Of a stretch of 64,000 bases of DNA, positions 44,732 to 53,322 are shown piece by piece (position 1 is the first letter of the stretch; each line of letters begins with the position of its first letter). The stretch is from F0422 sp003992255 (lineage in GTDB: Bacteria > Bacillota > Negativicutes > Veillonellales > Veillonellaceae), in NCBI RefSeq assembly GCF_003992255.1, contig NZ_RQVA01000004.1:1-64000 (forward strand), read 5' to 3'. The translations under genes were made by a program, and so were the position numbers. The notes beneath the pieces were generated by a model. It was not told where the DNA came from, did not search any database, and saw only the letters and a list, made by a program, of their open reading frames with translations.

Positions 44732-45763
44732 ATGAAAAAACCTCATCTTGCTATATTAGGTGCTACTGGAGCAGTAGGCCAAGAATTTATCACTTTGATA
44801 GAAGAACGTAACTTTCCTTATGAAAGCCTAAAATTATTAGCCTCTTCTCGTTCTGCAGGAACAGTATTGACTGTGAATGGTACAGACTATGTTGTGGAAG
44901 AAGCCAAACCAGAATCATTTGATGGTGTAGATATCGCCCTATTTGCTGGTGGATCTATTTCTAAAACATTAGCACCAGAAGCAGCAAAGCGTGGTGCCAT
45001 TGTAATTGATAACTCCAGTGCATTCCGTATGGATCCAGAGGTACCTTTAGTAGTGCCAGAAGTTAACCCAGAAGATATTGATACACATAAAGGCATCATT
45101 GCCAATCCAAATTGTTCTACTATCATCATGGCATTAGGTTTGAAACCGTTGCATGACTTATCTCCTATTAAGCGTGTCATTGTAAGTACTTATCAAGCAG
45201 TATCTGGTGCTGGTAAAGAAGGTATCGAAGAACTTGATTCCCAAGTTGCGCAGCATGTAGCTGGCGAAGAAATGAAAGCTAATTTACTACCTACAGGTTC
45301 TATGGATAAGCATTATCCAATCGCATTCAATTTAATTCCTCAAATCGATGTATTCCTAGATAATGACTACTCCAAAGAGGAGATGAAGATGGTATTGGAA
45401 ACACAAAAGATTCTTCATGATGATACAATTGCTGTTGTACCGACTACAGTTCGTGTACCAGTATATCGTTCTCATTCTGAATCTGTACTTGTGGAAACGG
45501 AATCTCCAGTATCTGTTGAAGATTTTAAAGCGGCATGTCATGCATTCCCTGGATTACGTGTTAATGATAATCCACAAGCACAAGAGTATCCTATGCCTTT
45601 ATACACATCTAATCAAAATGATTGTGAAATTGGTCGAATTCGTAAAGATCTATTTAATGATAAAGGCATGAATTTCTGGATTGTGGGAGATCAAATCCGT
45701 AAGGGTGCTGCCTTAAATGCATTGCAAATTGCTGAATATTTAGTAGAACATCAATCTTTTTAA
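44732..45763 (+). CDS. asd: Aspartate-semialdehyde dehydrogenase
   Basis: It reduces aspartyl phosphate to the semialdehyde, the branch point to lysine, threonine and methionine. The 343-residue protein has LGATGAVGQEF at the N-terminus, the catalytic Cys128 in NPNCSTI and the downstream substrate motif YQAVSGAGKEG. AGGAGA precedes the ATG. It is 23 bp upstream of dapA, with which it is probably cotranscribed. Confidence 0.97.
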   Translation: MKKPHLAILGATGAVGQEFITLIEERNFPYESLKLLASSRSAGTVLTVNGTDYVVEEAKPESFDGVDIALFAGGSISKTLAPEAAKRGAIVIDNSSAFRMDPEVPLVVPEVNPEDIDTHKGIIANPNCSTIIMALGLKPLHDLSPIKRVIVSTYQAVSGAGKEGIEELDSQVAQHVAGEEMKANLLPTGSMDKHYPIAFNLIPQIDVFLDNDYSKEEMKMVLETQKILHDDTIAVVPTTVRVPVYRSHSESVLVETESPVSVEDFKAACHAFPGLRVNDNPQAQEYPMPLYTSNQNDCEIGRIRKDLFNDKGMNFWIVGDQIRKGAALNALQIAEYLVEHQSF

Positions 45764-45786
45764 TTATTTACATTGGGGGTGCAGTG

Positions 45787-46671
45787 ATGACAACATTTGG
45801 TAATGTCTTAACAGCAATGATCACTCCTTTTACTGACGATGGACATGTGAACTTTAATGAAGCACTGTGTATAGCAGGTTATTTATTAGATCATGGTTCC
45901 GATGGACTCATCGTATGCGGTACTACAGGTGAAGGTCCTAATATTGAGGACAGAGATAAATTAGAACTTTTTACGTTGATTGCTAAAGAGTATGGTCATA
46001 GAGCTACTATTATTGCTAATACAGGAAGTAATTCTACAAAAAAATCAGTTGCTTTAACTCGTGCCGCTACTCATACAGGCGTAGATGCAGTCATGGCAGT
46101 CGTTCCATACTATAATAAACCAAATCAAGAGGGATGTTATTTGCATTTTAAAGAGATTGCAAATAATACAGATCTTCCAGTTATGTTATATAATGTACCT
46201 GGCCGTACAGGTGGTCGTATTGAACCTAAGACAGTGGCACGATTAGTCGAATCTTGTCCAACTATTGTTTCTATAAAAGAAGCCTCTGGGGATATACAGA
46301 TTACGCAACAAATTCGGGAATTGATTCCTTCCAAAGATTTTATGATTTATTCTGGTGATGATGCCTTGACGTTAAATGTAATCCAACATGGAGGTGAAGG
46401 TGTTGTTTCTGTATCCTCTCATATCGTTGGGGATGAAATGCAACGAATGATAACCTTGTTTAAGAATGGGAATATCAAAGAGGCGAGAGATATTGAGCTC
46501 TCTCTAGTTCCTATCTTGAAGGCTATGTTTATTACTACAAATCCTATTCCTGTAAAATATGCGATGAAACAACTTGGGTTTGCGACAGGTCCATTATTAC
46601 TACCTTTATGTAACCCATCGCCTGAAGAAGCAGATATTATCAATTTGGCAATACAACCATATATGAAGTAA
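45787..46671 (+). CDS. dapA: 4-hydroxy-tetrahydrodipicolinate synthase
   Basis: DapA condenses aspartate semialdehyde with pyruvate. The 294-residue TIM barrel shows CGTTGEGPN, the active-site Tyr135 in YNVPGRTG and the Schiff-base Lys164 in SIKEASGD. I chose ATG 45787 over GTG 45784 because GGGGGTG fits either and ATG is the stronger codon. A strong terminator follows. Confidence 0.97.
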   Translation: MTTFGNVLTAMITPFTDDGHVNFNEALCIAGYLLDHGSDGLIVCGTTGEGPNIEDRDKLELFTLIAKEYGHRATIIANTGSNSTKKSVALTRAATHTGVDAVMAVVPYYNKPNQEGCYLHFKEIANNTDLPVMLYNVPGRTGGRIEPKTVARLVESCPTIVSIKEASGDIQITQQIRELIPSKDFMIYSGDDALTLNVIQHGGEGVVSVSSHIVGDEMQRMITLFKNGNIKEARDIELSLVPILKAMFITTNPIPVKYAMKQLGFATGPLLLPLCNPSPEEADIINLAIQPYMK

Positions 46672-46674
46672 GTT

Positions 46675-46711
46675 AAAGATAGTAGATGCAATGTTATCTA
46701 CTATCTTTTTT
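46675..46711 (+). terminator. Terminator after dapA
   Basis: AAAGATAGTAGAT pairs with ATCTACTATCTTT around an 8-nt loop, followed by further T residues. Confidence 0.92.
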
Positions 46712-46803
46712 ACAAATATATTGTACATAATTATAATAAGTTCTATGATATTTTTAATATGGTATTATATGTATAAATTTGTATAAGTATATTAATTTGT
46801 AGG

Positions 46804-46831
46804 TTGTATTATTTTTAAAATAACATATAAT
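46804..46831 (+). promoter_or_regulatory. Probable promoter of the DUF969-DUF979-pcp operon
   Basis: TTGTAT (46804-46809) and TATAAT (46826-46831) are separated by 16 bp, 36 bp before the DUF969 start. The surrounding 46712-46867 gap is very AT-rich and has no gene. Confidence 0.6.
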
Positions 46832-46867
46832 AAAGATATGTTGTATTCCTATGGAAGGAGGATATTT

Positions 46868-47542
46868 ATGCTAGTATTATCTGGTATTGTAGTGATGATT
46901 TTAGGCTTAGCCTTTCGATTTAATGCACTCTTAGTTATCTTGGTAGCAGGCATTATCACAGGCTTAGCTGGAGGCATTGGTGTACGTGATACGATTGCAG
47001 CCATTGGTAAAGCTTTCGTAACAAACCGTTACATGTCCTTATTTATATTAATTTTACCTGTAGTAGGTATTATGGAGCGTCATGGATTGCGTGAACGTGC
47101 AGAATATTTAATAGGTAAAATCAATGCGGCAACAGCAGGCCGTATTTGTATGCTCTATATGTTGATCCGTCAAATTACAGTTGCTTTAGGAATTACATTG
47201 GCGGGTATGCCTGCGTTTGTACGACCTTTAATTGCTCCTATGGCAGAAGCAGCTGCTTTACATGGTAAAGAAGCACCTCAAGAAGTATTAGATGAAATAC
47301 GTGCTATGGCAGCATCTTCTGATAATATTGGTAACTTTTTTGGACAAAATATGTTTATTGCTGCAGGTGGACTTCTATTAATTAAAGGTGTTATGGACCA
47401 AGCTGGTATACCAGTAGAGTTAGGGGATATGGTGATATATTCTATTCCTACTGCTATTGTTGCCTATATTTTTGCAACGATTCGATATATTTTATTCGAT
47501 AATAGAGTGAAAGCTTTATTAGCGAAACATTCTGCGCATTAA
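46868..47542 (+). CDS. DUF969 family membrane protein
   Basis: This 224-residue protein has about six membrane segments and the blocks FRFNALLVILVAGIITGLAGG and SSDNIGNFFGQNMFIAAGGLL. The family has no established function. It always tends to pair with a DUF979 protein, here 14 bp downstream, and with pcp. That linkage suggests a two-component transporter for pyroglutamate or pyroglutamyl peptides. ATG 46868 follows GGAAGGAGG; the longer reading starts before that site. Confidence 0.85.
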   Translation: MLVLSGIVVMILGLAFRFNALLVILVAGIITGLAGGIGVRDTIAAIGKAFVTNRYMSLFILILPVVGIMERHGLRERAEYLIGKINAATAGRICMLYMLIRQITVALGITLAGMPAFVRPLIAPMAEAAALHGKEAPQEVLDEIRAMAASSDNIGNFFGQNMFIAAGGLLLIKGVMDQAGIPVELGDMVIYSIPTAIVAYIFATIRYILFDNRVKALLAKHSAH

Positions 47543-47556
47543 TAGGAGGTACAATA

Positions 47557-48486
47557 ATGGAATTATTTGGCTTACCTGCATTGGAATTAATATATATTTT
47601 AACAGGTATTATTTTAATTATCGTTTCAGTATTATCTTTTATGGATACAACTAATTCTAAGCGATTTGGGACAGGATTATTTTGGCTAATCTACGGCATA
47701 AGTTTTATTTTTGGTAAATATATCCCGGATGAAATTAATGGATGGATGGTTATCGCCTTAGCTGTTATTGTAGCTACAAAACAGTTAGGTAAAGGTACCT
47801 ATAACGAATCTTCTATGGAGATGAAACAGTCTGAATCTAAACGGATTGGTAATGCTATATTTGTACCAGCTTTATTAGTTGGTGTTGTCACATTTATCAT
47901 TGGTATCTTTACTAAATTAGGTGCTTTAGTAGGGTTAGGCATTGCAGCAATCGTAGCGTTATTATTAGCATTTGGATTGACGCGCGTATCTATTCATCAA
48001 GGTTTTAATGAAGGCCGACGTTTAATTGATGCCATTGGTTGGACTGCGATCTTATCTCAATTATTAGCTGCATTGGGATACGTATTTGGGCTTGCTGGTG
48101 TAGGACAAGTTATTGCATCAGGTATTTCTAGTATTATTCCTGTTGACAATATATTTGCAGTAGTAGCAACATATTGTTTAGGCATGGCTATTTTTACCAT
48201 TGTTATGGGTAACGCTTTTGCTGCTTTCGCTATGATGACTACAGGTATTGGGATTCCTATGCTAATTCAAATGCATGGGGCAAATCCTGCCTATATTGGA
48301 CCTATTGCCATGTTAGCAGGATATTGTGGTACATTAGTAACACCAATGGCGGCAAACTTTAATATTGTTCCTACTGCATTATTAGAAATGAAAGATCAAT
48401 ATGGTGTTATTAAAGCACAATGGCCAGTTGCTATGGCATTATTAGTAGTCAATATTTTAATTATGTATTATTTAGTAATTTCGTAA
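47557..48486 (+). CDS. DUF979 family membrane protein
   Basis: The 309-residue protein has eight or more predicted membrane segments, with GMAIFTIVMGNAFAAFAMMT and YCGTLVTPMAANFNIVPTA resembling loops of ion-coupled transporters. It lies between DUF969 and pcp, all in one operon with strong ribosome binding sites. Transport is inferred from topology and context. Confidence 0.85.
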   Translation: MELFGLPALELIYILTGIILIIVSVLSFMDTTNSKRFGTGLFWLIYGISFIFGKYIPDEINGWMVIALAVIVATKQLGKGTYNESSMEMKQSESKRIGNAIFVPALLVGVVTFIIGIFTKLGALVGLGIAAIVALLLAFGLTRVSIHQGFNEGRRLIDAIGWTAILSQLLAALGYVFGLAGVGQVIASGISSIIPVDNIFAVVATYCLGMAIFTIVMGNAFAAFAMMTTGIGIPMLIQMHGANPAYIGPIAMLAGYCGTLVTPMAANFNIVPTALLEMKDQYGVIKAQWPVAMALLVVNILIMYYLVIS

Positions 48487-48502
48487 ATAGAGGAGCCATA
48501 CC

Positions 48503-49156
48503 ATGAAAACAATATTAGTTACAGGATTTGACCCATTTGGAGGCGAGCCTATTAACCCTGCTTGGGAAGCAGTAAAAGAGCTAAATGGATATGAAAGTAA
48601 TGGATATACAGTAGTCACTAAAATGATTCCTACTGTGCGTTATGATAGTGTTAATACTGTTCGTGAAGCCATTCAAGAATATAACCCTGAAGCAATACTA
48701 CTAGTAGGGCAAGCTGGCGGACGACCAGATATTACTGTAGAACGTGTTGCTATCAATGTAGATGATTTTCGCATTCCTGATAATAAAGGAAATCAACCAA
48801 AAGATGAGATTATTGTAGAAGGTGGTAATCCAGCCTATTTTGCTACATTACCTATTAAACATATGGTAAGTGGATTACAACATGCAGGGATTCCAGCTAG
48901 TATTTCAAATACAGCCGGTACTTTTGTATGTAATCACATCTTTTATGGTGTAGCTCATGAAGTACATGACAAAGGCATTCGCTGTGGTTTTGTACACATT
49001 CCATATTTACCATCACAGGTAGTCACTAAGCCTGGACAACCTAGTATGTCAAAAGAAGTTGTAATTCAAGGTTTACAATGCATGGTTGATACTATTGCAA
49101 CAGGTAAAGAGTATGAAGTAGTATTGCCAAAAGATTATGTAAAACCACATGATTAA
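48503..49156 (+). CDS. pcp: Pyrrolidone-carboxylate peptidase
   Basis: Pcp removes N-terminal pyroglutamate from peptides. The 217-residue cysteine peptidase begins ILVTGFDPFGGEPINPAW. The catalytic triad is a Glu in TVERVAINVDD, Cys143 in GTFVCNHIFYG and His165 in VHIPYLP. GAGGAG lies before the ATG. It ends the DUF969-DUF979-pcp operon, directly before a terminator. Confidence 0.96.
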   Translation: MKTILVTGFDPFGGEPINPAWEAVKELNGYESNGYTVVTKMIPTVRYDSVNTVREAIQEYNPEAILLVGQAGGRPDITVERVAINVDDFRIPDNKGNQPKDEIIVEGGNPAYFATLPIKHMVSGLQHAGIPASISNTAGTFVCNHIFYGVAHEVHDKGIRCGFVHIPYLPSQVVTKPGQPSMSKEVVIQGLQCMVDTIATGKEYEVVLPKDYVKPHD

Positions 49157-49167
49157 CTAGTAATACG

Positions 49168-49205
49168 AAAAAAAGCAGTCCCTATTTAGTGGGACTGCTT
49201 TTTTT
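49168..49205. terminator. Bidirectional terminator between pcp and lexA
   Basis: AAAAGCAGTCCC and GGGACTGCTTTT form a long stem around TATTTAGT, with A-runs and T-runs on the flanks. It can end both pcp and the converging lexA transcript. Confidence 0.93.
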
Positions 49206-49244
49206 GTTTTTGATTTATTATAATATCTATAGTATTTAAATGCA

Positions 49245-49925
49245 TTAAATATGATCTCGAATAAGGCCAATTACTCGTCCTTCAATAACGCAATTTCGTG
49301 TAATGATAGGTTCAAAATCCTCATTTTCAGGCATTAAACGAATATGATCAGATTCTTTGTAAAAGCGTTTTACAGTTGCTTCATCATCTATGCGAGCAAC
49401 AACAATATCACCATTATTAGCAGTAGATTGATTTCTAACTATCAATAAATCGCCTTCATACATGCCTATATCACGCATGGATTCGCCACGAACTCGTAAT
49501 AAGAAACATTCGGAACTGCCAAGTAGAGCAGTAGGCAATACAAATTCGTCTTCTCGATTTTCAATAGCCGTTACAGGAAGCCCGGCTTGTACAGTACCAA
49601 TTAGTGGAACACGACGTAAACCGGCTTCTAAAAAGTTAAATTCTGCACTTGATGTAACCTCATTAGTTTCTTGGTCGACCTCTAACTGGGGAACTTCAGG
49701 CATATTTACAACTGTAATAGATCTATTTTTATTTGCATCTCTAGTAATATATCCAAATTTTTCCAGTGTATTTAGGTGACTTTGTACGGTAGAAGTAGAG
49801 CTCAATCCTACATGATCACCAATTTCACGAACACTTGGACAACGATAGCGTTGTTGTAAGCTTTCAATAATAAAATCTAAAATTCTTTGTTGTTTGCTAT
49901 TTATATCAGTAGCGGGACGTCTCAA
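49245..49925 (-). CDS. lexA: SOS repressor LexA
   Basis: LexA represses the SOS regulon and self-cleaves when RecA is activated. The 226-residue protein has the N-terminal winged helix (SVREIGDHVGLSSTSTVQSHL), the cleavage site A114-G115 in VQAGLPV, the catalytic Ser149 in GESMRDIGMYEGD and Lys186 in ATVKRFY. The start is TTG 49925: GAGG lies 8 bp upstream and no in-frame ATG exists near the N-terminus. It is divergent from a LysM protein, as in lexA-yneA of Bacillus. Confidence 0.96.
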   Translation of the reverse strand: MRRPATDINSKQQRILDFIIESLQQRYRCPSVREIGDHVGLSSTSTVQSHLNTLEKFGYITRDANKNRSITVVNMPEVPQLEVDQETNEVTSSAEFNFLEAGLRRVPLIGTVQAGLPVTAIENREDEFVLPTALLGSSECFLLRVRGESMRDIGMYEGDLLIVRNQSTANNGDIVVARIDDEATVKRFYKESDHIRLMPENEDFEPIITRNCVIEGRVIGLIRDHI

Positions 49926-49975
49926 AGGAAAAACCTCACATTCTAATCGATTATTCGTACTTGTAATATAATTCT

Positions 49976-50004
49976 ATTATAAAATCAATAGTTATAATTG
50001 TCAA
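49976..50004 (-). promoter_or_regulatory. Perfect-consensus lexA promoter
   Basis: On the minus strand TTGACA (49999-50004) and TATAAT (49976-49981) are separated by 17 bp, about 50 bp before the lexA start. A CGAAC half-site lies just upstream of the -35. Confidence 0.85.
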
Positions 50005-50026
50005 ATATGCGTTCGAGAAATTATAC

Positions 50027-50056
50027 TTGACCGAACATTTGTGTGTGTGCTACAAT
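50027..50056 (+). promoter_or_regulatory. Promoter of the YneA-like gene with LexA-type site
   Basis: TTGACC (50027-50032) and TACAAT (50051-50056) are 18 bp apart. Between them lies CGAACATTTGTGTG (50032-50045), which keeps one complete half and part of the other half of the Gram-positive SOS box CGAAC-N4-GTTCG. More CGAAC half-sites lie at 50011-50015 (minus) and 50091-50095 (minus). Confidence 0.6.
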
Positions 50057-50121
50057 ATGACTATAAACAAACAGATGTACTATATTTTATGTTCGATTAA
50101 AGTATGAGAGAGGTTATATAT

Positions 50122-50436
50122 ATGAAACAACTAGTATCTATGTTAGCAATTGTAGTAATGATTTTTGTAGGGAATTCTATTATATCTAAAACTACCATGG
50201 AGTTAGATACAAAAAATATACAAACAGTACAAGTTAATGCTGGTGATAGTTTATGGACTATTTCTAAAAAAGTATTAGCCGATACAGAAGACATTGATAT
50301 TCGTGATTTTATTGAAACAGTAGAAGATTTAAATCACTTAGAAAATCGAAAAACATTACGCCCTGGTGAAACATTAAAAGTTCCTACGTTAAGAGAAAGA
50401 AATATGTTCGGTTTTATAACTGCTTGGGCAAATAAC
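50122..50436 (+). CDS. LysM-domain membrane-anchored protein, YneA-like
   Basis: This 105-residue protein has one N-terminal membrane segment (about residues 5-22) and one LysM peptidoglycan-binding domain (about 36-88; VNAGDSLWTISKKV through PGETLKVP). Divergent from lexA, it matches the arrangement and architecture of YneA, the SOS-induced cell-division inhibitor of Bacillus. ATG 50122 follows GAGAGGT. The function is inferred from context. The coding end is at 50436 with the stop included to 50439. Confidence 0.83.
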
Positions 50437-50496
50437 TAACCAATACTATATATATGTTCGAAATATTAGGCAAAGAAACATATTGAATGATAGAAT

Positions 50497-50546
50497 AAAA
50501 GACTGCATATCTTATGTCAAAATCATAGGGATATGCAGTCTTTTTT
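50497..50546 (+). terminator. Terminator after the YneA-like gene
   Basis: AAAAGACTGCATATC and GATATGCAGTC form the outer stem; an inner CTTATG/CATAGG helix extends it, and six T residues follow. It is about 60 bp past the stop. The rest of 50440-50666 is AT-rich, with one CGAAC half-site and an inverted repeat near the recombinase end. Confidence 0.92.
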
Positions 50547-50632
50547 ATACTTATTATTATATTTTGGAACAAAAAATAGTATGTTTAGTATATGTAAGAA
50601 TTAATATGGTTTACTTTTTTATAGAGTTCTAG

Positions 50633-50660
50633 TATATATCGTATAACCTTATGATATATA
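50633..50660. repeat. Inverted repeat at the 3' end of the recombinase gene
   Basis: TATATATC (50633-50640) and GATATATA (50653-50660) form a perfect 8-bp inverted repeat with a 12-bp spacer. It is bracketed by direct copies of GTTCTAG at 50626-50632 and 50664-50670, the second overlapping the recombinase stop codon. There is no T-run, so it does not look like a terminator. Confidence 0.55.
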
Positions 50661-50666
50661 TTGGTT

Positions 50667-51662
50667 CTAGTTACGATTGAATATAGACGAAATAGGGTTA
50701 TCCACGAATTTATTGGCTTCATTAATATAGCGTCGAACCATATTGACACTATGGTGTCGTGTTTGTTTCATGATATTACGTTCTTCTACGCCATAATGAG
50801 CTGCTGTAGTAGCAAAACCATGACGTAAACTATGAGCCCCGTATAAGGATGGATCTTCACCAATGGCTGCCATATAGTATTTTACAATCTCTGCAATACT
50901 TTTATCACTGATTGCTGTTTTGCGTACGCTCATACTTTTTTTAAATCCCCGAAAAATAGGACCTGTTGTAATAGGAACAAAACGTAACCATGCTTTTACG
51001 GCTCTTACGGCGCATAATGCTTCATTATCTATATAAGGTATTGCTACAATGGCACCTTGGCCTTCTTGGTCAGCTTTGGAATTAGATACGAATATTTCTA
51101 ACCCCTGTGGCAAAAACTTTAAAGATTCTACAGTTAATGCCGATAATTCGCTACGTCGAAAGGCTCCCATAAAACCTAATAACAAAATAGCTTTATCACG
51201 TAGCTTTTGTATAGGTGCTATATCGGCAGTTTCCATATAGTCTATGATATCCATAAGATCATCTAGTAGTACAGGTGTTTTACCTTGTTGGTAAGTACCT
51301 AAGGACCGACGTATACCTCGCATAGCTTGTTTAACGATAGGAGCGCTACAAGGGTTACTTTCAATACCAGAAGCATTAAAATTTTCTGATAAAGCGCTGA
51401 TACGACGTGATATGGTATTAGCTTTAGCGTAATCAGCTAAATCATTAATATAATTGACAATAATTTCTGGTGAACTAGGAAAAAAGGATTCCTGTTTATG
51501 TTGACACCAATCCACAAAATCCATCCAATCAGATTCGTAGGCATCTACTGTATTTTCTGCCTTAGATAATAGAATACTAGTCTTAGCCTTGTCACTCAGC
51601 TTAGAGTTGTTCATGATCTCTTTATAATTACGTAAATAGAAGTGTGTATTAGATTGACTCAT
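50667..51662 (-). CDS. Tyrosine recombinase (phage-integrase family)
   Basis: The 331-residue enzyme cuts and rejoins DNA through a tyrosine. It has an N-terminal SAM-like core-binding domain (about residues 35-120) and a catalytic domain with Arg169 in FRRSEL, a Lys near 196, H277-x-x-R280 in HSLRHG, His304 and the nucleophile Tyr312 in RRYI. It is longer than XerC/XerD (about 300) and stands alone, with no excisionase, phage genes or IS relatives beside it. Inverted repeats with 12-bp spacers occur at both ends. It could act on a local site, as a resolvase or as a remnant of a mobile element. Confidence 0.88.
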   Translation of the reverse strand: MSQSNTHFYLRNYKEIMNNSKLSDKAKTSILLSKAENTVDAYESDWMDFVDWCQHKQESFFPSSPEIIVNYINDLADYAKANTISRRISALSENFNASGIESNPCSAPIVKQAMRGIRRSLGTYQQGKTPVLLDDLMDIIDYMETADIAPIQKLRDKAILLLGFMGAFRRSELSALTVESLKFLPQGLEIFVSNSKADQEGQGAIVAIPYIDNEALCAVRAVKAWLRFVPITTGPIFRGFKKSMSVRKTAISDKSIAEIVKYYMAAIGEDPSLYGAHSLRHGFATTAAHYGVEERNIMKQTRHHSVNMVRRYINEANKFVDNPISSIFNRN

Positions 51663-51677
51663 AAAGGCCTCAAATGT

Positions 51678-51707
51678 GCTATATAGAGCTGTTAGTACCT
51701 ATATAGC
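51678..51707. repeat. Inverted repeat upstream of the recombinase gene
   Basis: GCTATATAG (51678-51686) and CTATATAGC (51699-51707) are a perfect 9-bp inverted repeat with a 12-bp spacer, 16 bp upstream of the recombinase ATG. Arm and spacer sizes resemble core recombination sites or an autoregulatory operator. Confidence 0.55.
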
Positions 51708-51716
51708 TATTTTAAA

Positions 51717-51759
51717 CTAAAAAATTACTTCCGATAATATATCGTTATCGGAAGTAATT
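51717..51759 (-). terminator. Terminator after pepD
   Basis: AATTACTTCCGATAA (51723-51737) and TTATCGGAAGTAATT (51745-51759) form a perfect 15-bp stem with a 7-nt loop. On the minus strand it is followed by a T-run, so it ends the pepD transcript before the recombinase gene. Confidence 0.9.
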
Positions 51760-51794
51760 ATATCATAGGCCAAAACAAATGGCAAATATGTTGT

Positions 51795-53306
51795 TTATAA
51801 GGTTTTTAAGAACTCTTTCAATACATTCCAAGTAGTAACAAAACTTTCTAATTCCATACGTTCTGTAGGTGCATGTAAGTCATGAATATTTGGCCCAATA
51901 TTAATCGCATCTACAGGTCCTTGTAAATTATCTAACATGTAGCCAACTTCAAGACCTGCATGGATCACATTGAACTGTAAGTCTTTAGCGCCTGTCACAG
52001 ATTCATATGCCTTTTGATAGGCTTGTTGTAATGAACTATTAAATGTTGGTAGCCAGCCTGGATAAGGGCTTTCAAGTGTCGTCGTAGCACCATGAGTTTC
52101 TGCCAATTGCGCTAACCCTTTGTAATGAGTTTCTAGATTCTTCGTATCTGTACTGCGTACTTGCATTTTAAGGTATATAGCACAATCTGCCATACCTAAA
52201 ATACCAATATTATTAGAGAACCAAACTTCATTAGGGTTTTCAGGAGCATGCTGTAATACGCCTTGTTCAATGCCTTGAATAAGGGCACACAGCTTTTGTA
52301 CAGTGTCACTACTAAAAGCACGTTCCATGGTGATGGCTTCTAAATCTAATTCCACTAAATCTTCACGATCTACTTTAGGGACAACAGATAAAGATATTGT
52401 CATATTTTCACCAGCTGATGCATAGTATGCATTCCACTTGTCTTGCTCTTCTTGTAAGAGAACTTGCACATATGGTACATCTTGTAAATGTAGATACACA
52501 TCCGCATAGGCACGCAATGGAATCGCATTAGGCGCACTGCCACCGCTTACTTCTGTGACACGAATGTTATGTTCCCCTGTGATTCGTTCTAATACCTTAG
52601 ACAGAATGTAAATAGCATTACCTCGCCCTAAATGGATATCACAACCAGAGTGACCACCTTTCAAACCTTCAATGGTAATTCTGCGCTTTGTCATTTCATT
52701 ATTCACAGATACGGGAACAATCGGTAATGTCACCGTAGATCCATGGCCGCCAGCACTGCCGATGGTCACTTCATTCATAGACTCTCCATCCATATTGATG
52801 AGACGTTTCCCACTTAAATGGCTATAATCAAGGGTTTTCACACCTTTGAAAGTAGTTTCTTCTTCTACAGTGAATACTACCTCTAACGGAGGATGTGGAA
52901 TCATTGTAGATGCTAAAATAGCCATGCCATAGGCTACTGCAAAGCCATCATCTGCCCCTAACGTAGTTCCATTGGCATGTAAGATACCATCCTCTACATG
53001 CAAAGCAATAGGTCTGTTAATAAAGTCATGCTCCACAGACTCTAGTTTCGTGCAAACCATGTCCATATGACCTTGCAGTATTACCGGATCATGAGACTCA
53101 TAGCCTGCTGTGCCTGCTTTTTTAATGATTAGATTGTACTGTTCATCTTGGAACACATCTAAGCCTAAGTTTAGAGCCCAGTCTTTAATATAATTGGAAA
53201 TAGCTTGTTCATGCCCAGATTTTCTAGGGATATTAGCAATTTCTTGAAAGTAATGTAGAATATTATCCACATTATATTGATTCATTATAGTTTGATTGAT
53301 TGACAC
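51795..53306 (-). CDS. pepD: Aminoacyl-histidine dipeptidase (M20/PepD)
   Basis: PepD hydrolyses Xaa-His and other dipeptides using two zinc ions. The 503-residue protein has QGHMDMVCTK (first His/Asp), TLGADDGFAVAYG (bridging Asp), EEETTFKG (catalytic Glu pair) and HAGLEVGYM near the C-terminus, with a lid domain between. The start is GTG 53306, 7 bp after AGGAGG; the in-frame ATG at 53285 has no such site. It follows the HIT gene by 16 bp. Confidence 0.95.
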   Translation of the reverse strand: MSINQTIMNQYNVDNILHYFQEIANIPRKSGHEQAISNYIKDWALNLGLDVFQDEQYNLIIKKAGTAGYESHDPVILQGHMDMVCTKLESVEHDFINRPIALHVEDGILHANGTTLGADDGFAVAYGMAILASTMIPHPPLEVVFTVEEETTFKGVKTLDYSHLSGKRLINMDGESMNEVTIGSAGGHGSTVTLPIVPVSVNNEMTKRRITIEGLKGGHSGCDIHLGRGNAIYILSKVLERITGEHNIRVTEVSGGSAPNAIPLRAYADVYLHLQDVPYVQVLLQEEQDKWNAYYASAGENMTISLSVVPKVDREDLVELDLEAITMERAFSSDTVQKLCALIQGIEQGVLQHAPENPNEVWFSNNIGILGMADCAIYLKMQVRSTDTKNLETHYKGLAQLAETHGATTTLESPYPGWLPTFNSSLQQAYQKAYESVTGAKDLQFNVIHAGLEVGYMLDNLQGPVDAINIGPNIHDLHAPTERMELESFVTTWNVLKEFLKTL

Positions 53307-53322
53307 TCTGTTGCCTCCTAGA

